Shown piece after piece: positions 23,612-36,145 of a stretch of 64,000 nt of DNA. A program made the position numbers and the translations under genes. How positions within the stretch are numbered: the first letter of the stretch is position 1; each line of letters opens with the position of its first letter. This DNA comes from Pomacea canaliculata (taxonomy: Eukaryota; Mollusca; Gastropoda; Architaenioglossa; Ampullariidae), in assembly GCF_003073045.1 (NCBI RefSeq), contig NC_037596.1, positions 6,529,416 through 6,593,415 of the forward strand, written 5' to 3'. A model generated the notes under the pieces. That model made no database searches. It was not told the DNA's origin and saw only the letters and a program-made list of their open reading frames with translations.

Positions 23612-25287
23612 GTAAGTTTTATATCGCGGTAACGATTCGCGGTTGAAACTATTTGTTCAATGCGTGTTCAATGAGTGGGTAGAATAGCGGCACGTTCTGG
23701 GAAAGCCACGTGAAGTGTGACGTAAGCCCACATATTACATCACATCGTGACGCAGTAAGTATTGTAGATTTTCGTGTGGACATTGAATTTTAATCTTGGA
23801 GAGAGCAGAGTGGTGCGATGTGATGTGATCGAGTACTATTAAATGCAGAAAGGAATTACAATTCTGTAGTTAGTCGGTGTCTCCTTAACTGATATCTGAA
23901 AAAAAAAAAAAAACGCAAACCATTGATGTTGGTCTTGAAACTCTTCTTGGCTCCTACCCACCAGCAGTGATGATTTCCTAGAAAGCTCTCCCTATCTGCC
24001 CAGCAGAGAAAGGACCGCAATGTTTAGAGAAAGTAAATGGCTGAGAAACGACTGGGGTACGCATTTCTGTTTGTTATTCCGTACAGTCTCTTGGCCATTG
24101 GACTTGAACTTTGTTTCTTTCCTTAGACCCGAGCAAAGGACTAGTAGACTTGCAACATACGAATAAAAAATTCCCTGATAAAATGGATGAAGGACTGCGA
24201 CCAGACTGCCCGACAAACTGGCAAATCAACAAAGCAACAGGTAGACTGGTCTACTCACTGTATTAACCTGTAAGGTAATCCTGGCGATAAATAAATCAGA
24301 CCTAGCTACAGGTATGGACTAAGCTCGTTGTCCCCAAGTAGAGTGGCGTGCTGTTCTGCCCAACGTGTTGCGGGGAAGAACAGGTATGAGACAGCTCCTG
24401 GGATTTGAAGACCATTTGACACTCAGCATAGCACAGCTAACAAAATGCCTTCCTGGACTTTAGGATTGCGACATCATGTGCCCACATTTTATTGAAATCA
24501 ACAGTGATAATAAGTATATTGCTATATGGATATTTATCAACATTTCCAGGACGAAGTACTAGTGTCAGTTGTCGTTAACATTCTGTCTACTGGAAGCATT
24601 TCTAAATGGAAGTAATCTAGTGATTGTATGAAAAAGTGACAACTGCTTTTGAGGTCTGGGCTTGCGATTAGTAGCTGGCAACAGCCGATAAAATATTGTG
24701 TCTTGACGGTGGGGGCCACGGAGGGGTGTGCGATAAGCTCAACAACACTTGAGAAACGCGAGGGGAGAAAATCAAGAACTTTAGAAGGAAAGATACATTT
24801 CTTTCCTTGAAAGCTTTTTTGTCAAACCACAAAGACTGCTGTGGCTGTTATAGTAAATTATGTGTTTGATAGTAACTAGTTTTTATGGGTTTGCAACTCG
24901 TGTCTGGGGTGCAAACTCCTGTATTTGTATGAGTAACCTCAATAAATCTGAAAAGAGTTTTAAATGGCTCAAACAGTAACACGTGATTTTGAACTTGAGG
25001 CCACAGCTGTAATGTTCATGCTTACACAACATCTTACAGACGTTATCATGTTGAAAGGTGTAAGGGAAATGTTTTTGAGTTGACATGAAAACAAAAAGTG
25101 TATATACATCTGTATATCTATCAGATGCAACTTTGTCATACTAAAATCTCCGAAGTTTGGAAATGACATGGAATATCAAGAACTTATTTTGTAACAATCC
25201 ATTTCTCGTGGGATTTCAAATACTAAAATGAAAGCTTAACGAGCTGGCATGCAGCTAATGTACCATATGTCTTTGTGAACATGTTAA

Positions 25288-25341
25288 AACACACACACAC
25301 ACAGACACACAGACACACAGACACACCAAACCACACACACA
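25288..25341. repeat. (AC)n microsatellite with ACAG interruptions
   Basis: AC dinucleotide run broken by regularly spaced G's (ACACAG units). No coding potential. Confidence 0.9.
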
Positions 25342-25689
25342 TCTCCTCCGAAACGAAACAGCAAAGCGCATATACGAAACGAAATAACATAAAGACCCTT
25401 CACAAAGAAATAAAAAAAGTGCAGTTTTGCACTGAAAACTACTGGATTTACCTGCTACCTGGAGATACAGCACCACACCAGCTAAGCTATTTGAAGTACA
25501 TGTACTACAGTTTTATTGTCACCAAAAGACGGTGTGTGCTAAGTGGAGGATGGCTGTCCGCCAAAATGCTGCGATAACAGTGGAGTGGTGGCTGCTACCT
25601 GTTGGCGGTTACCTGTTGGCTGCCAGCTCTCCACGGCAACATTCCCACCGCCCTGCCTATCAGTAAATATTATTCAGCTGTAAGCAGCC

Positions 25690-25735
25690 AGGTCTTACTC
25701 ACTACCAGGCTTTTGTAGCCGAAGTCTTACAAAAG
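25690..25735 (+). other. Candidate 5'UTR exon of the tetraspanin (end of exon)
   Basis: A strong donor, AAAAG|GTAAGG, ends at 25735. The tetraspanin start codon exon has a plausible acceptor at 26152 (GTTTCTGAAAG), so a non-coding first exon ending here could be spliced to it. The transcription start is not visible. The alternative is the exon ending at 23611. Confidence 0.3.
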
Positions 25736-26194
25736 GTAAGGCATTTGAAGGGATTATGTAGAATTTCGAATAAACATCTTAACTGTTCTTTATTATACAG
25801 TTCTCTTAAATTATTCTCAGCCTTCTTAAACTATAAAAGCTACATACACGGCGATGAAAAGGATTTATTTGAATTATTCTTAACTGATCAAATCTCAGAA
25901 CTTACTGAGGTAGATATTGTCTCTGACATGTTACTATCCGATTTTGCAGTATACAATAAATGACAACCGCCAGTGACACCAGTAATACTACAATGTTCTC
26001 CTCAACAGACTCATACAGGCAAAGATAATCCAGCATGCTGTAATATTGCATTCAATGATTTATTTGTCTGTGTTCTTCTTTCCCCCGCCTTTTTTCAAGT
26101 TAATAACATGTGGTGATTTGTCGAATTATTAATTAGTTTTTGTTTCTGAAAGGGAAACCTCCGTTGACGAGCCTTTTTGTGTGAAGAACGCACC

Positions 26195-29100
26195 ATGGGC
26201 TGCATAACATCGTGTGGAAGAATTGTCTTGATTTTAATCAACTTGGTGATCCTGGTATGAGTTTTTTTATTGGTTTGTAAAATAAATGAAAATACAGTTT
26301 GGTTTCTCAGTCTTTACATTCCATCAATCAGGTTTTTGTTTGTATATAGACGGCCACATTCGCATATAGTAGATGTATCTCTTGCGACCAAAATTCAGCT
26401 TGTATTTAGTATGTAGTAAATGCATCTCTGTATTTAGCAGTACCGGAGTTCTCACCTATTCTTTTTGTTATTATTTTCCTTATATCTACTTTGTAGATGT
26501 ATTTGTATGACAGTTTATTCCTCGAACGTTCTATATTTCCCTTTTTTACTATACCCTTCCTATGTCGGATGCCAGAATTGAATTTACTGTGCACCTGCCT
26601 CCAATAATTTATGAGGCACTTAAGTTATTTGAAACATGAAAATTGTCCTTCCATCACCAGAATTTGAATTCAATCGTGTAACTTACTTCCTTCAAACTGC
26701 GGTGGTTAAACCCCTTCCTAAGAAGCTTATCTGGATGTAAATGAGTTGAAAATTACCCTCCCGATTTAAATTTGCCATTTTCTCTAAAAGGAAAAGCTGC
26801 CATGAAATAAATGTTCCTCAGTCTACTCATTATCCAATATATAGAAACTGTCTTGGAAAGGTCATCGAATACATTTTGTGTTGACTGGATAAGTGTTAGG
26901 TGACAATAATCACCTTGTTAGACAAGCACTCCAACTTTGACATGACTGATTAATCTTGTTTAGCTGTCCCACTTCTGTTAATGCTATTCCTGGTGCTGCC
27001 CTTGAGTGGTTTGAGTGTTACTTTTTGGCTAAGATCCAGGCTCTTAGTTGGACAACTCTTACTAGTAGCACCTTTGACCTTTGGGGTCTTTCGGGGTATT
27101 GGAGCCAATTTTATTTATTTTATACACAAAGCCGTTATCTTTGTTCAGACGTATGCCGTTACTGGGCACTCAGGAGGAGGGTTATGTAGAAGCTATGTTA
27201 TGCTCGAGGGCTATGCTAGAAGCCCAGCATGTAGAAAACACGATGCCACAGAAACGCTAACAAAAACACAGAAAGACATCAAACCTTTGGTGATGAGGAC
27301 TAAGGCAGTAATGCCTTGTATAAAGAGTAGAGACAAAATCAAGAAGAAAGTCCCTGGATGGAGTCTTTGATTAACTAAGCCAAAATAAGTGACAACGGCA
27401 ACCTGCAGCATTCGGATAATGTGTGAAACTGTAAGATAAGCACATATATACATATATACAACACAGCTTTATTCATCCCCAGGGGGATAGTGCTCAAGAT
27501 AATACATACAATTACATATACTGATGCAAAAGAAATAATACAGATATACATGTTGAAATAGTCTCTCTCGCACACACACACACATTCCTAACAACAGCAG
27601 ATACAGTGGGTGACCCCAGGCCACCTCAGGCCAGTACAAGATGACGGCCAGTAGAGTTTATCCAGTGGCAGGTGGAATGAATGAGTTGCTCCGACGATTG
27701 GTTCTGTATACAGGCATCACGTACCTACAGCCAGACGGCAAGAGTGAAAACTCACATGTCTACATAAGATTTCTTTGCTGTATTCAGTCCCACTTGAGCA
27801 ACCTAACCCTCTTTGTTTTACGGTCAGAGTGTCACACAAGCGTTCTAGTATAGGTGCAAACGGTTCAAGTGACTCAAAGAAGGCTTGAAGGACTTCCTTT
27901 TTAGAATAAAAGCTGTAAACGATTTCTCGATACAGCAACAATGAATCTACAGCCAACATGCAGAAAAAATCTGTAATGATATAGTATTGAAAAAAATAAA
28001 ATCTACTGAGAAAAAGTGCGGTTAAGTGGGACCATTATTACTTAACAGAAAACTATTTTCAAAGAAAGCGAATTTCCAGATCGCGCGCGGTCTTTCTGGA
28101 CCCGATTCCTCGAGTAAATCGCGAGTCACACTTGAAGGGATGTATGTAATCAATCTATATAACATTGCATAACCACTGATTATCATAATTTAACGTGCTT
28201 CGAAGTAATTAGCAGCAATGTATTGAAACAAGAATTTTAACTTTGTATTATAAGATAGCCTTCGTTCTGTAAACGAAATCAGGCAAAAAAAAAGTTGATC
28301 ATTGCCTGTACATTGACTTTGTCCAATGCTGGTACATCGTGAGTATAACTTGCCCATTGTCTCTATTTCCACAGCTGGTATCACTTGCCCTCGTCGTTTT
28401 GGGAGTTTTAATGAAATTTTTCCCCGGTAGCATCGTGGAGACACTTCTTGCAAAGGTAGAAATACCATCATCTTCAGCTCAAGACTTCGGAAGCATTCCC
28501 AGTGTGGGAAAAATTATCAACTTTCCATTCTTCGCTGACCTTGGCGTGGCCTTGCTCATCTTCGGTTGCATTCTGTTTGTCATCTCCTTCTGCGCCTGCT
28601 GTGGAGCGTGTGGAAAGTGGCGCCCTCTTCTGCTTGTGGTGAGAACAAGTTTTGTGTACAGAAACAGGCAATATCTATCTATCTGTCTGTCTATCAATCA
28701 AACTATCTATTGCAAATAAGTATATCAATATTTTTGTAAGAGTTAAGGTCTACATAGAAGATAACGAGAGCGTGACCATCTCCCTTCACAAGTGTCAATC
28801 AGTCGTTGCATGGTGATAATCCTGAATAGCTGTAAATATAACTGGTGAATATTATCTGGGATTTCATTAAGCATAAGGTTGGTGCTGGCCATGAGTAACG
28901 TGTTACAGTTAGCTATTACACACCTTTCACTCCTGCTGGCATTACGAGGTGTAGTCCTTTGTGTACAGCATTACATGTTCATTAAGTTACACAAGAGGCT
29001 TTGGTGTCAAGACGTACGCACATCTTTCTTACTATTATTATGAGGACGAGGTCATAAGTTTTGATCCGTATCTTAAACTGTTATTAGTGTGGCGAATTAA

Positions 29101-30936
29101 AAGGAATGACTTTCTTTATCTCCTTATTTATTTAGAGAAATGAATGCTTTTATTTTGGCACAAAACCAGTATTTCACTAATGGCAAAACAAAGTTTTCAC
29201 ATGAGAAAAAAAATAATCTTTCTGTTTTAGTCTAAAACATCATTCACGCCAAATATTCCAATTGTTTTTGGTTTTGTTTCCAGTTTATCATTGCTATGAT
29301 AGTTCTGATCCTTGGACAGGCTGTGGTGGGTGGCCTCTTCCTGGCTAAGGACTCAATAGTAAGTGAAGAGCACGTCCTGAAAAATGAAATAAAGAGGATT
29401 GAAAAATATTCTGTAGAATCTGGTTCGGCTTGCGATTTTTAAGTTGTGTGATGAAGATGTACAGTAAGTGTCCCGAATAAAGTTGTTTTGTGACAATGAA
29501 GTCCCCATTGTATAGCTTTTGAAAGAAGAAATAAATTGTTCAGAACTTTCAAGGAAGTCTTCACTAAATATTTTATGTTTCTTATCAAAACATTTATCAA
29601 TTATCAGCTATCGGTTTTCAGCTCCATGAAAAGATCAAGGAGACTTTTGGCGATGAAGTGACGAAAAACTACAAGGATGGTAATAGCAATGCGATTTCCA
29701 TAGCAATGGACATTCTCAACTTACAGGTCAGTGAATAAAACATATTTTGTCTGACCTTTCCTATAATAATTTAATAATTATCCGTCGTCTTGTCCGGTGT
29801 TTACATTTCTGTTACCGCTGTATGGCTATATGCATGTATGGAATCGTATCTCCATCTGTCTGTCTGTCTGTCTGTATACATGCTATTTTCTGTATGTGCT
29901 GCTTATGTTTGATAGTAGGTGTTTGTTGGGTGTGTATCACGACTGTAAAGCTATTGATTAGGAATATACATATATAAATGGTAAAATAGTTTTTATTTTG
30001 AATTTGTCTATTCAATCTGGAAAGCTTGATTGCTGCGGCTTCAGAGGACCGAAGGATTTTGCACTGAATCCGAAAGTCAAAACCTGCTGTAGAAAGAAAA
30101 TAATTAGCAGCCCCTCGGTTAAAAAATGTGTGACGGAGGATCTAAGCGACACTCAGACTTTCAACGATGTGGTAAGATTTTTTCTTTCAGGTATGAATAT
30201 TTAGTCTGAAGAACTTTTGTAAATAACTTTATTAAAGTTGTACTACATCATGTGAGACTAATCAATATGAGAGGGTTGACAATCATTTCCTAAAGATTCT
30301 CTTTATAAAACTGATTGCAACCTTTCTAATGCTACTTTGTTGATTCCACAAAATGATTAAAAAAGGATAAAGTTCGACTTGTAGAAACTAGACAGTGTAA
30401 CATGCAGTATTCAGGGATCGTGTTCCTTTTTCTGTACATTCTTTTTTCACAGCTCTAGTCTGGTTTCACAATGCAAGGACACTTTTCTCACATGCACTGA
30501 CCTCATACTGCTCTACATAAATGAGTTATTTGAATATCCTTGTAATAAACCTAAAATAACATCTACAGGGCTGTTATGACAAGATCCAGGAGAAAATCCA
30601 GGACAAAATAGTGATGGCAGCTGTCATTCTGAGTGTGATCCTGTTGTTGCAGGTTATATCTCAGTTTACACTTTTTGTTCGTTCATTTTACAGAAAAATC
30701 AGTTCGTAAATCCATCTATTGCTGGTAATCTGGCAATTTTTTTGTTTCGTCGGAAGTTTTTGAATTATTCTCATAACCTCGTAATGCATTGACGATGACG
30801 ATGACGAAGACGACGATGCTGTTGCTGATAATGACGATGATCCTCCGTGTTCTCTGTTGTCATCCTACGGCAGTTGCTGGAGGTCGTGTTCGCCATCCTC
30901 CTTGTTAAAGATGCTGGTCAAGTATCTCCAGTGTAA
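26195..30936 (+). CDS. Tetraspanin (four-span membrane protein), complete, seven coding exons
   Basis: Coding exons: 26195-26254, 28375-28638, 29284-29358, 29622-29726, 30025-30171, 30569-30652 and 30874-30936 (stop TAA). All introns are phase 0 and the product is 265 residues, a normal size for the family. TM1 spans the exon 1/2 junction (RIVLILINLVIL then LVSLALVVLG). TM2 and TM3 follow (ADLGVALLIFGCILFVISF; FIIAMIVLILGQAVVGGLF), with a short Cys-rich inner loop (CACCGACGKW) that is a palmitoylation-type context. The large extracellular loop has the family signature CCG in LDCCGFRGP, then CC, C and C (TCCRKK, KKC, GCYDK), six cysteines in all. TM4 is IVMAAVILSVILLLQ joined to LLEVVFAILLV. 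The start Met is preceded by CACC. Tetraspanins organise plasma-membrane microdomains; the subfamily cannot be fixed here. The acceptor before exon 5 (GGAAAG) is weak but the only in-frame choice. Confidence 0.93.
27440..27960 (-). mobile_element. LINE 3'-end fragment inside tetraspanin intron 1
   Basis: On the minus strand a broken frame gives LPSGCRYVMPVYRTNRRSNS then FIPPA (about 27740-27650), the conserved C-terminal tail of jockey/Rex-like non-LTR reverse transcriptases (LPSGRRY...RTNR...SFIP). It is followed by CCCCCTGGGGATGAATAAAG and a short TA/CA-rich tail, the usual 3' end of such elements. Stops and frameshifts show it is dead. It sits antisense to the host gene. Confidence 0.7.
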
Positions 30937-31285
30937 GCTGAGCGTAAACTGTAGAGAAGATCATCTAACGGTAGGAAAATGTCTGACGATATGAATTATT
31001 GTCACTGAAATGTGTGTAGATTTTAACTGCTTTCTAACTATACTTATTCAATATTTTACTAAAATTTGGGTTGAATCCAAATACGGCATTTTTTAAGTCA
31101 CATGTTTTCATTCGTTCGTGCGTTCGATTTCTCGTCCTTTCTCTGTCGGCTATGTATGTGTGTATGTGTGAGAGAGAGGTCTGAGAATAATTTTCCCTCT
31201 GGGTTTTTTATTTCTTTTTTTTTTTTGTCTGTTACAGGAGAGATCAGTTTTGTGACGACTTCCATGAGTGAAATATTTAAATGCT

Positions 31286-31321
31286 ATAATAATAATGATG
31301 ATGATGATGATGATGATGATT
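31286..31321. repeat. (GAT)n/(AAT)n microsatellite
   Basis: AAT units lead into about nine GAT units just downstream of the tetraspanin. Confidence 0.9.
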
Positions 31322-31830
31322 TTATTTAAATAGTGATTCTACCCACCATTAAATGTTGGCTGAAAGCGCTTTACTAAAAAGAAAAAGCACACAAACATAA
31401 TAATAATGGATGCTGGTCTCAAAAACAATCGCTGAAAAATAGCCGAATTCTAGTAGTAAAATCATCAGGTTAGTTTTATTATCGCTGAGAAATAGCCAGA
31501 TTCTGTTCAAGAATATCCAGACTGAAATACTGGAGGCAACCATCAGCATGTTGGGGTAGTCGTAGACTCTTCACAAGCTCTGGCCTCCTACGACTATGGA
31601 GAGAGTTGTGGTGGCCATTACACACACCTGTCCGCTACCTGATATAGAAACATGGTTGCCTCCACACTACTAGGTATAACACAGAGAAAATTCCTAGATT
31701 TATACCGACTGTATATATAGTTCCAAATTCATGTTCTTTAATTATACATAGCCCAAGGTCTGTTCCCAAATTGTCATGGTGTCGAGCAAAAATGAGAAAC
31801 GAGCGAACATTCCACTTAAATGCCGCAGAA

Positions 31831-31871
31831 CCACACACACAAACACACAAACACACAAACACACAAACACA
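31831..31871. repeat. (CACACAAA)n microsatellite
   Basis: Regular 8-9 bp units of ACACACAA. Confidence 0.9.
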
Positions 31872-34099
31872 TGCACGCACGAAATCACGGACCACTGCTG
31901 TGTTTAATTTATTTTCGAACAGTGTTAATCTGGAGAGCAACAGAGATTGTGAGCAAAAGCAAACCTGACACACACACATATATATATTTTGTATAGATTG
32001 AAAAAAGTTTCTTGATTACCTATTCCACTTGACAATTTGCATAACGTGTATATTGTTTGACTAAAGAGCTTCGTCCATCTACATAAATCCAGTATTTTCT
32101 ATGTACTTACACCTGAACATCGTCAGCAGCGGGTACCTCATACAACAATATGTAAGCGATACTGGAAGACTCGGTGGATAATGGAGATAATGGTTGATTG
32201 CATAAACTATTGTAAAAATGTAAACCTGTAAACCTGTAAATCTGTAGGTGGAATGTTCCTCGGCTATGGGGCACACTACAGGGTCTCCACTACTGTAAAG
32301 TCTACTCTGCTATTTACTGCTCAGAATTAGAAACAAGCTTGAGAATTTGTTATCGCAACGAGATTCTGCTCATTCCTAGAGAAACTTCTTAAATTTTTAT
32401 TATCTGTCTGCACATTCAAGTAGGTAATAAATTCTAAGAAATCTACTCAGTTCTGTTTATTCCATTCAATACTTTCGATACACACTTTTTCACCAATTTT
32501 TTAGAAACTTCTTCTATACCATATAAATAACATATAACCCATACTGGTCTCACTTAAACATTTTTATACAATAATGTGATACTTTGTCAATGTACTTTGT
32601 CCAAATCTTTGATCGGTATTGTTTGTACAACATTTTCTTTCTTTTATTTATTTATTTTCCCGATTTGATTCGTAGCTTATGTGAATAACGACTTTGCTAT
32701 AAAATAAAATGATAAAAGACAAAATTTTGTAAATATATTTTATAACAGCCTTCTGATTTGCTTTTATTGTCTACTCCGCACAAATCAGTTTACTATATAA
32801 CAACTATACAAATGTGTTTGTATTATACGATACATAACTGTTAATTATTAACACAAATAGATGTGATATTTATAAGTGAGTTTCGTAATTACTGGAATCA
32901 GGGTAAAAATAACATTCTTACATCTGAGATTAAACATGATGATTTACAATCTGATCGCGTTCGTTGTGTGATTGAGCACATATGTGTATCTGAGTGACCT
33001 GCTACTCACTGATGTGTTAGTGTGAATATCAAACACAATTTATGAGAATATGAGAAACATCTGACTAAATCTTTTTCAATCTGACGTTCAAGCTGTAAAA
33101 GAGTCCAGGTAAAGATTGGGAGAACATGTAATTGCCAAAGAATGGAAATAGAAAAGAAAGGACAGTAGAGATGCAGCATAGAATATAAGGGGTTAAATTC
33201 GGTAAAACGATGAGATAATATCGAATAAAAACACCAACCTCCCCCTCCCCACCCACAAAAAATCAACTTACTGATGCAGAGCTAGATAACTTTAACATAA
33301 ATGTTGACGATGTCGCAGTTGCTGACTGACGGTTACATTGACTGGTTGACTTGGAAATGAACTTACAAACTAGTGGAGCAGCTTGAATATAATAATAATA
33401 TGTGGTATGAAGTCATGATATACACAGACGTCTCCTATCATGACTGCTCAACATGCCAGTCAGCAACATTCCTCACCTTTACATGCCCCTGCAGATTTTT
33501 CAAACACTCTAATCGTATTTTAGGTACAGTTGCAGTTGACAGCTGCTTGAAGTGCCGGCTCTCAACTAAAGCATGTATTTACACTGTATACTTCACTGAA
33601 ACTGTGTGTAAATGTGTCAGAAAAATTTGTGTTTTGTTTTATTAAAATGATGCTCACAAATGGTATTGTCTGCATTCACTGCAAGTGTAATATCACAACA
33701 ACCTTGTGTATCAGGGGAAGTAACGAAGGGGAGTAAATGTGCGACTGTGGTGAGCAAACTTTGGTTGACATAACTGAGCAATGTGTAGATGACAAATGAA
33801 AACAACACAGCCGATAATTGCCATTGATTTAAAGGAAAAGACAATAAAGTTAGCATAAAAATAGGAAATTTATTATTATTTGATCTTAAATACAAACATA
33901 GCGGCCATCATCGGCACTTTTCTTCGTGTACTTCGGGTTTCTTCACTCTATGTGAGTAAACTAGTGGCGTGCGTGCGTGTGTGAGAGAGAGGTAGAGAGA
34001 GAGAAAGATATAGTCGAATAATGGCAAATAAACGTGTAAGGACATTTCATGCTTATTGACAATGCATATGATCGTGCAACTTCGTGTACCTTGAGCCAG

Positions 34100-34295
34100 C
34101 TTTCATTAGTGGGTAGGAAGGAATTGGTGTCTTACTTCGAGCCAGAAACTAAAGCTATGTCACAGCAAACCAGCCATCCCTGACACACGCAGAGAAGGAA
34201 CAGCGTGCCCGAGACGAGATCTGAACCCAGGACAGCCAATCACTCATTGTATTGGTGACAGGCGCTAACTGTTATGCAGCCGGGCCGCCCTTTCG
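34100..34295 (-). mobile_element. tRNA-derived SINE-like repeat
   Basis: Read on the minus strand it starts GGGCGGCCCGGCTGC and has A-box-like TTAGCGCCTGTC and, 35-40 bp on, B-box-like GGGTTCAGATCTCGTC, the spacing expected of a tRNA-type polymerase III promoter. A diverged relative on the same strand at about 59980-60112 shares the GGGTTCATATCTCGTCTC B-box block and the following segment, so this is a dispersed family. The 3' end is not defined. Confidence 0.6.
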
Positions 34296-34782
34296 TTAGT
34301 GGGTAAGGAGCTCTGAATAAACATGAGACAGCAGTAACACTAGAAGCAGACGAGAATGCTTTCACTGCTTCTCTACTGCACGCATTGCTAGCTGCTCTTT
34401 TTTCTCTGTCACAGCCTGCAAGTGTGCTAACCAACAAAACCGCCTTTGAAAAAAACAAAAACAAAACAAAAAAGGGGAGAAAATAGACTATAAAGCAACA
34501 AAAAGCATTAAAATCAATCGAAAATTAACATATCAATAATCAGGTAAGTCAGATAAATAGAATAATCTATTAAAAAGGCAAAATTATTTAGAAAATTAAG
34601 AAAAAAAAATCTTTTCAATAAATATTTTCAAGAAATATTTAGGATTCCTTGCATTTACTTAGCAATACCAGACAGTAATTAACTCAAGAACTTTACAATA
34701 TCATCGATTAAAGTAATGTTAGGTGTTTGAATGATTTTATCACAAAACCGGTAATTGGTTGTGGTCTTGGTGGTTTCTGCAG

Positions 34783-34994
34783 TACTCCAAGAGGAGAGCA
34801 CCGTCATCAGCAGTCAGCGGCTTCGTGGCGACCGCCATATTCTGTTTATATTGAAGACACGACCACGTGACCTGTCTTGTCTCTCGCTTCATGCTGCTGC
34901 TGACGAAGACATCTTACCGTTGGAGAAGCAAGAACTTTCAGCAACACTTGATTCCCTGAAAGTCTATCACATGGGGTCTGAGTGGCAGACGTAG
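34783..34994 (+). CDS. Terminal coding exon of an unidentified gene
   Basis: The acceptor TTTCTGCAG at 34774-34782 opens a 70-codon frame to TAG at 34992-34994. The protein is mixed in composition (LQEESTVISSQRLRGD, then HILFILKTRPRDLSC, ending SLKVYHMGSEWQT), with no low complexity, and resembles a true C-terminus. The exon is entered with 2 nt completing a codon, so the previous exon should end in phase 1. No upstream exon could be identified with confidence, and I do not recognise the family. It could also be an isolated spurious frame. Confidence 0.4.
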
Positions 34995-35590
34995 TCGAAC
35001 TATGAGTTGTTTAATTTTCTTCTTAATGCTTTGCTTTATTTTACAAAGCCATTTCTTCACAATGTGAAATGAGACTTTAATAATATTGAATATTATACTG
35101 TGTTCTAATCGATTTCAACTGTTAACTCAACAGACAAGATAGCGATTTATTTGCAAGGGGCTTGATCACTCATTACTACACTATAAACTAGTGCACAGTG
35201 TTGCTGCCCCTGGTTGCATGAATGTTTATTTATTGTATCTTCCTTTCTCTTCCAACTTTGCATTTTTGGTATTTTATATTTTAGGAATTTTTTAAAATTA
35301 TTTTTCTCAAACTGACCTCGACATTTCCAGCAGAAAAAGTAGCGCTCGAACTGTTATTACAATTTAAGGTGTTTGCTCAAGATGTAGGTCCCTGTATAGT
35401 GAACATTGATGGACATGCGATATACAACACTTGTTAGGAGCTCTTTCAAAATTTGAATCCCGAAGGCTGCAATAGGAATGAATCAAATAAGATTTAATTT
35501 TTATCTCTTTTGTTATCGCGAAAGCAGAAAAAGCGATGACAAACTTCAAACTTCACCGCCACCAATGCTAGCTCTCGGTTACATCACGGA

Positions 35591-35890
35591 GCAGGCCTGA
35601 CGAGAGGGGGGGACAGGGGGGTCTGGTGTACCCGGGCCCGCGGCTGTCAAGGGGGCCCCGCCTTGGTCAGTGGATTTTTTTTTTCTTCTTCTCCTTTTCT
35701 TTTTCTTTTAAAGAAAGGTCTAAGGACAGAACACCCAAGCATTACACATGCAGAAGTTGAGTTTGAGTGTAGATATTGAGATTCGAATTGTAAACATACA
35801 TTATATACTGGGAAAATAATTTACGATTACAAGTACAAGGGGCCCGGAGAGGTCTGTCCCGGGGCCCGGGTGGCTCTCGGCGGCCCTGCT
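35591..35890. mobile_element. GC-rich inverted-repeat element (MITE-like)
   Basis: About 300 bp whose ends are inverted copies: the left begins AGCAGGCCTGACGAGAGG, and the right, reverse-complemented, begins AGCAGGGCCGCCGAGAGCC. Both continue into G/C blocks sharing GGGACAG and CCGGGCCC. The interior is ordinary AT-rich DNA without an open frame, the form of a non-autonomous DNA transposon. I cannot see a convincing target-site duplication, so the superfamily is unassigned. Confidence 0.6.
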
Positions 35891-36145
35891 TACAGTCTAA
35901 AATAACAGGCTGACAGTTGGCTCTCCATGGAATACTGTACTTCTTGGAAGTAAAATCTAGTGTAACATCGTCTTCAGTGTCATTTACATGAGCAGTCTCT
36001 TTTCTTCCATGCAGCTACTGTAGAATAGTGCACAAAGGAACTAACACCCATCAAGGTAGATAATATAGGGATAATCTATCATCCCAGGAATATTACTGTT
36101 TACAGGAAGACGAATAAAAGTACAGTATTATTGCAGGGTCAGAAA

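Larger units (their letters stand above)
30937..34090. other. Region downstream of the tetraspanin, no gene seen
   Basis: AT-rich DNA with a GAT microsatellite (31286-31321), a CACACAAA microsatellite (31831-31871) and short random frames. I see no exon with convincing splice sites. A Cys-rich frame at 33373-33645 has no splice context or recognisable domain. Confidence 0.4.
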
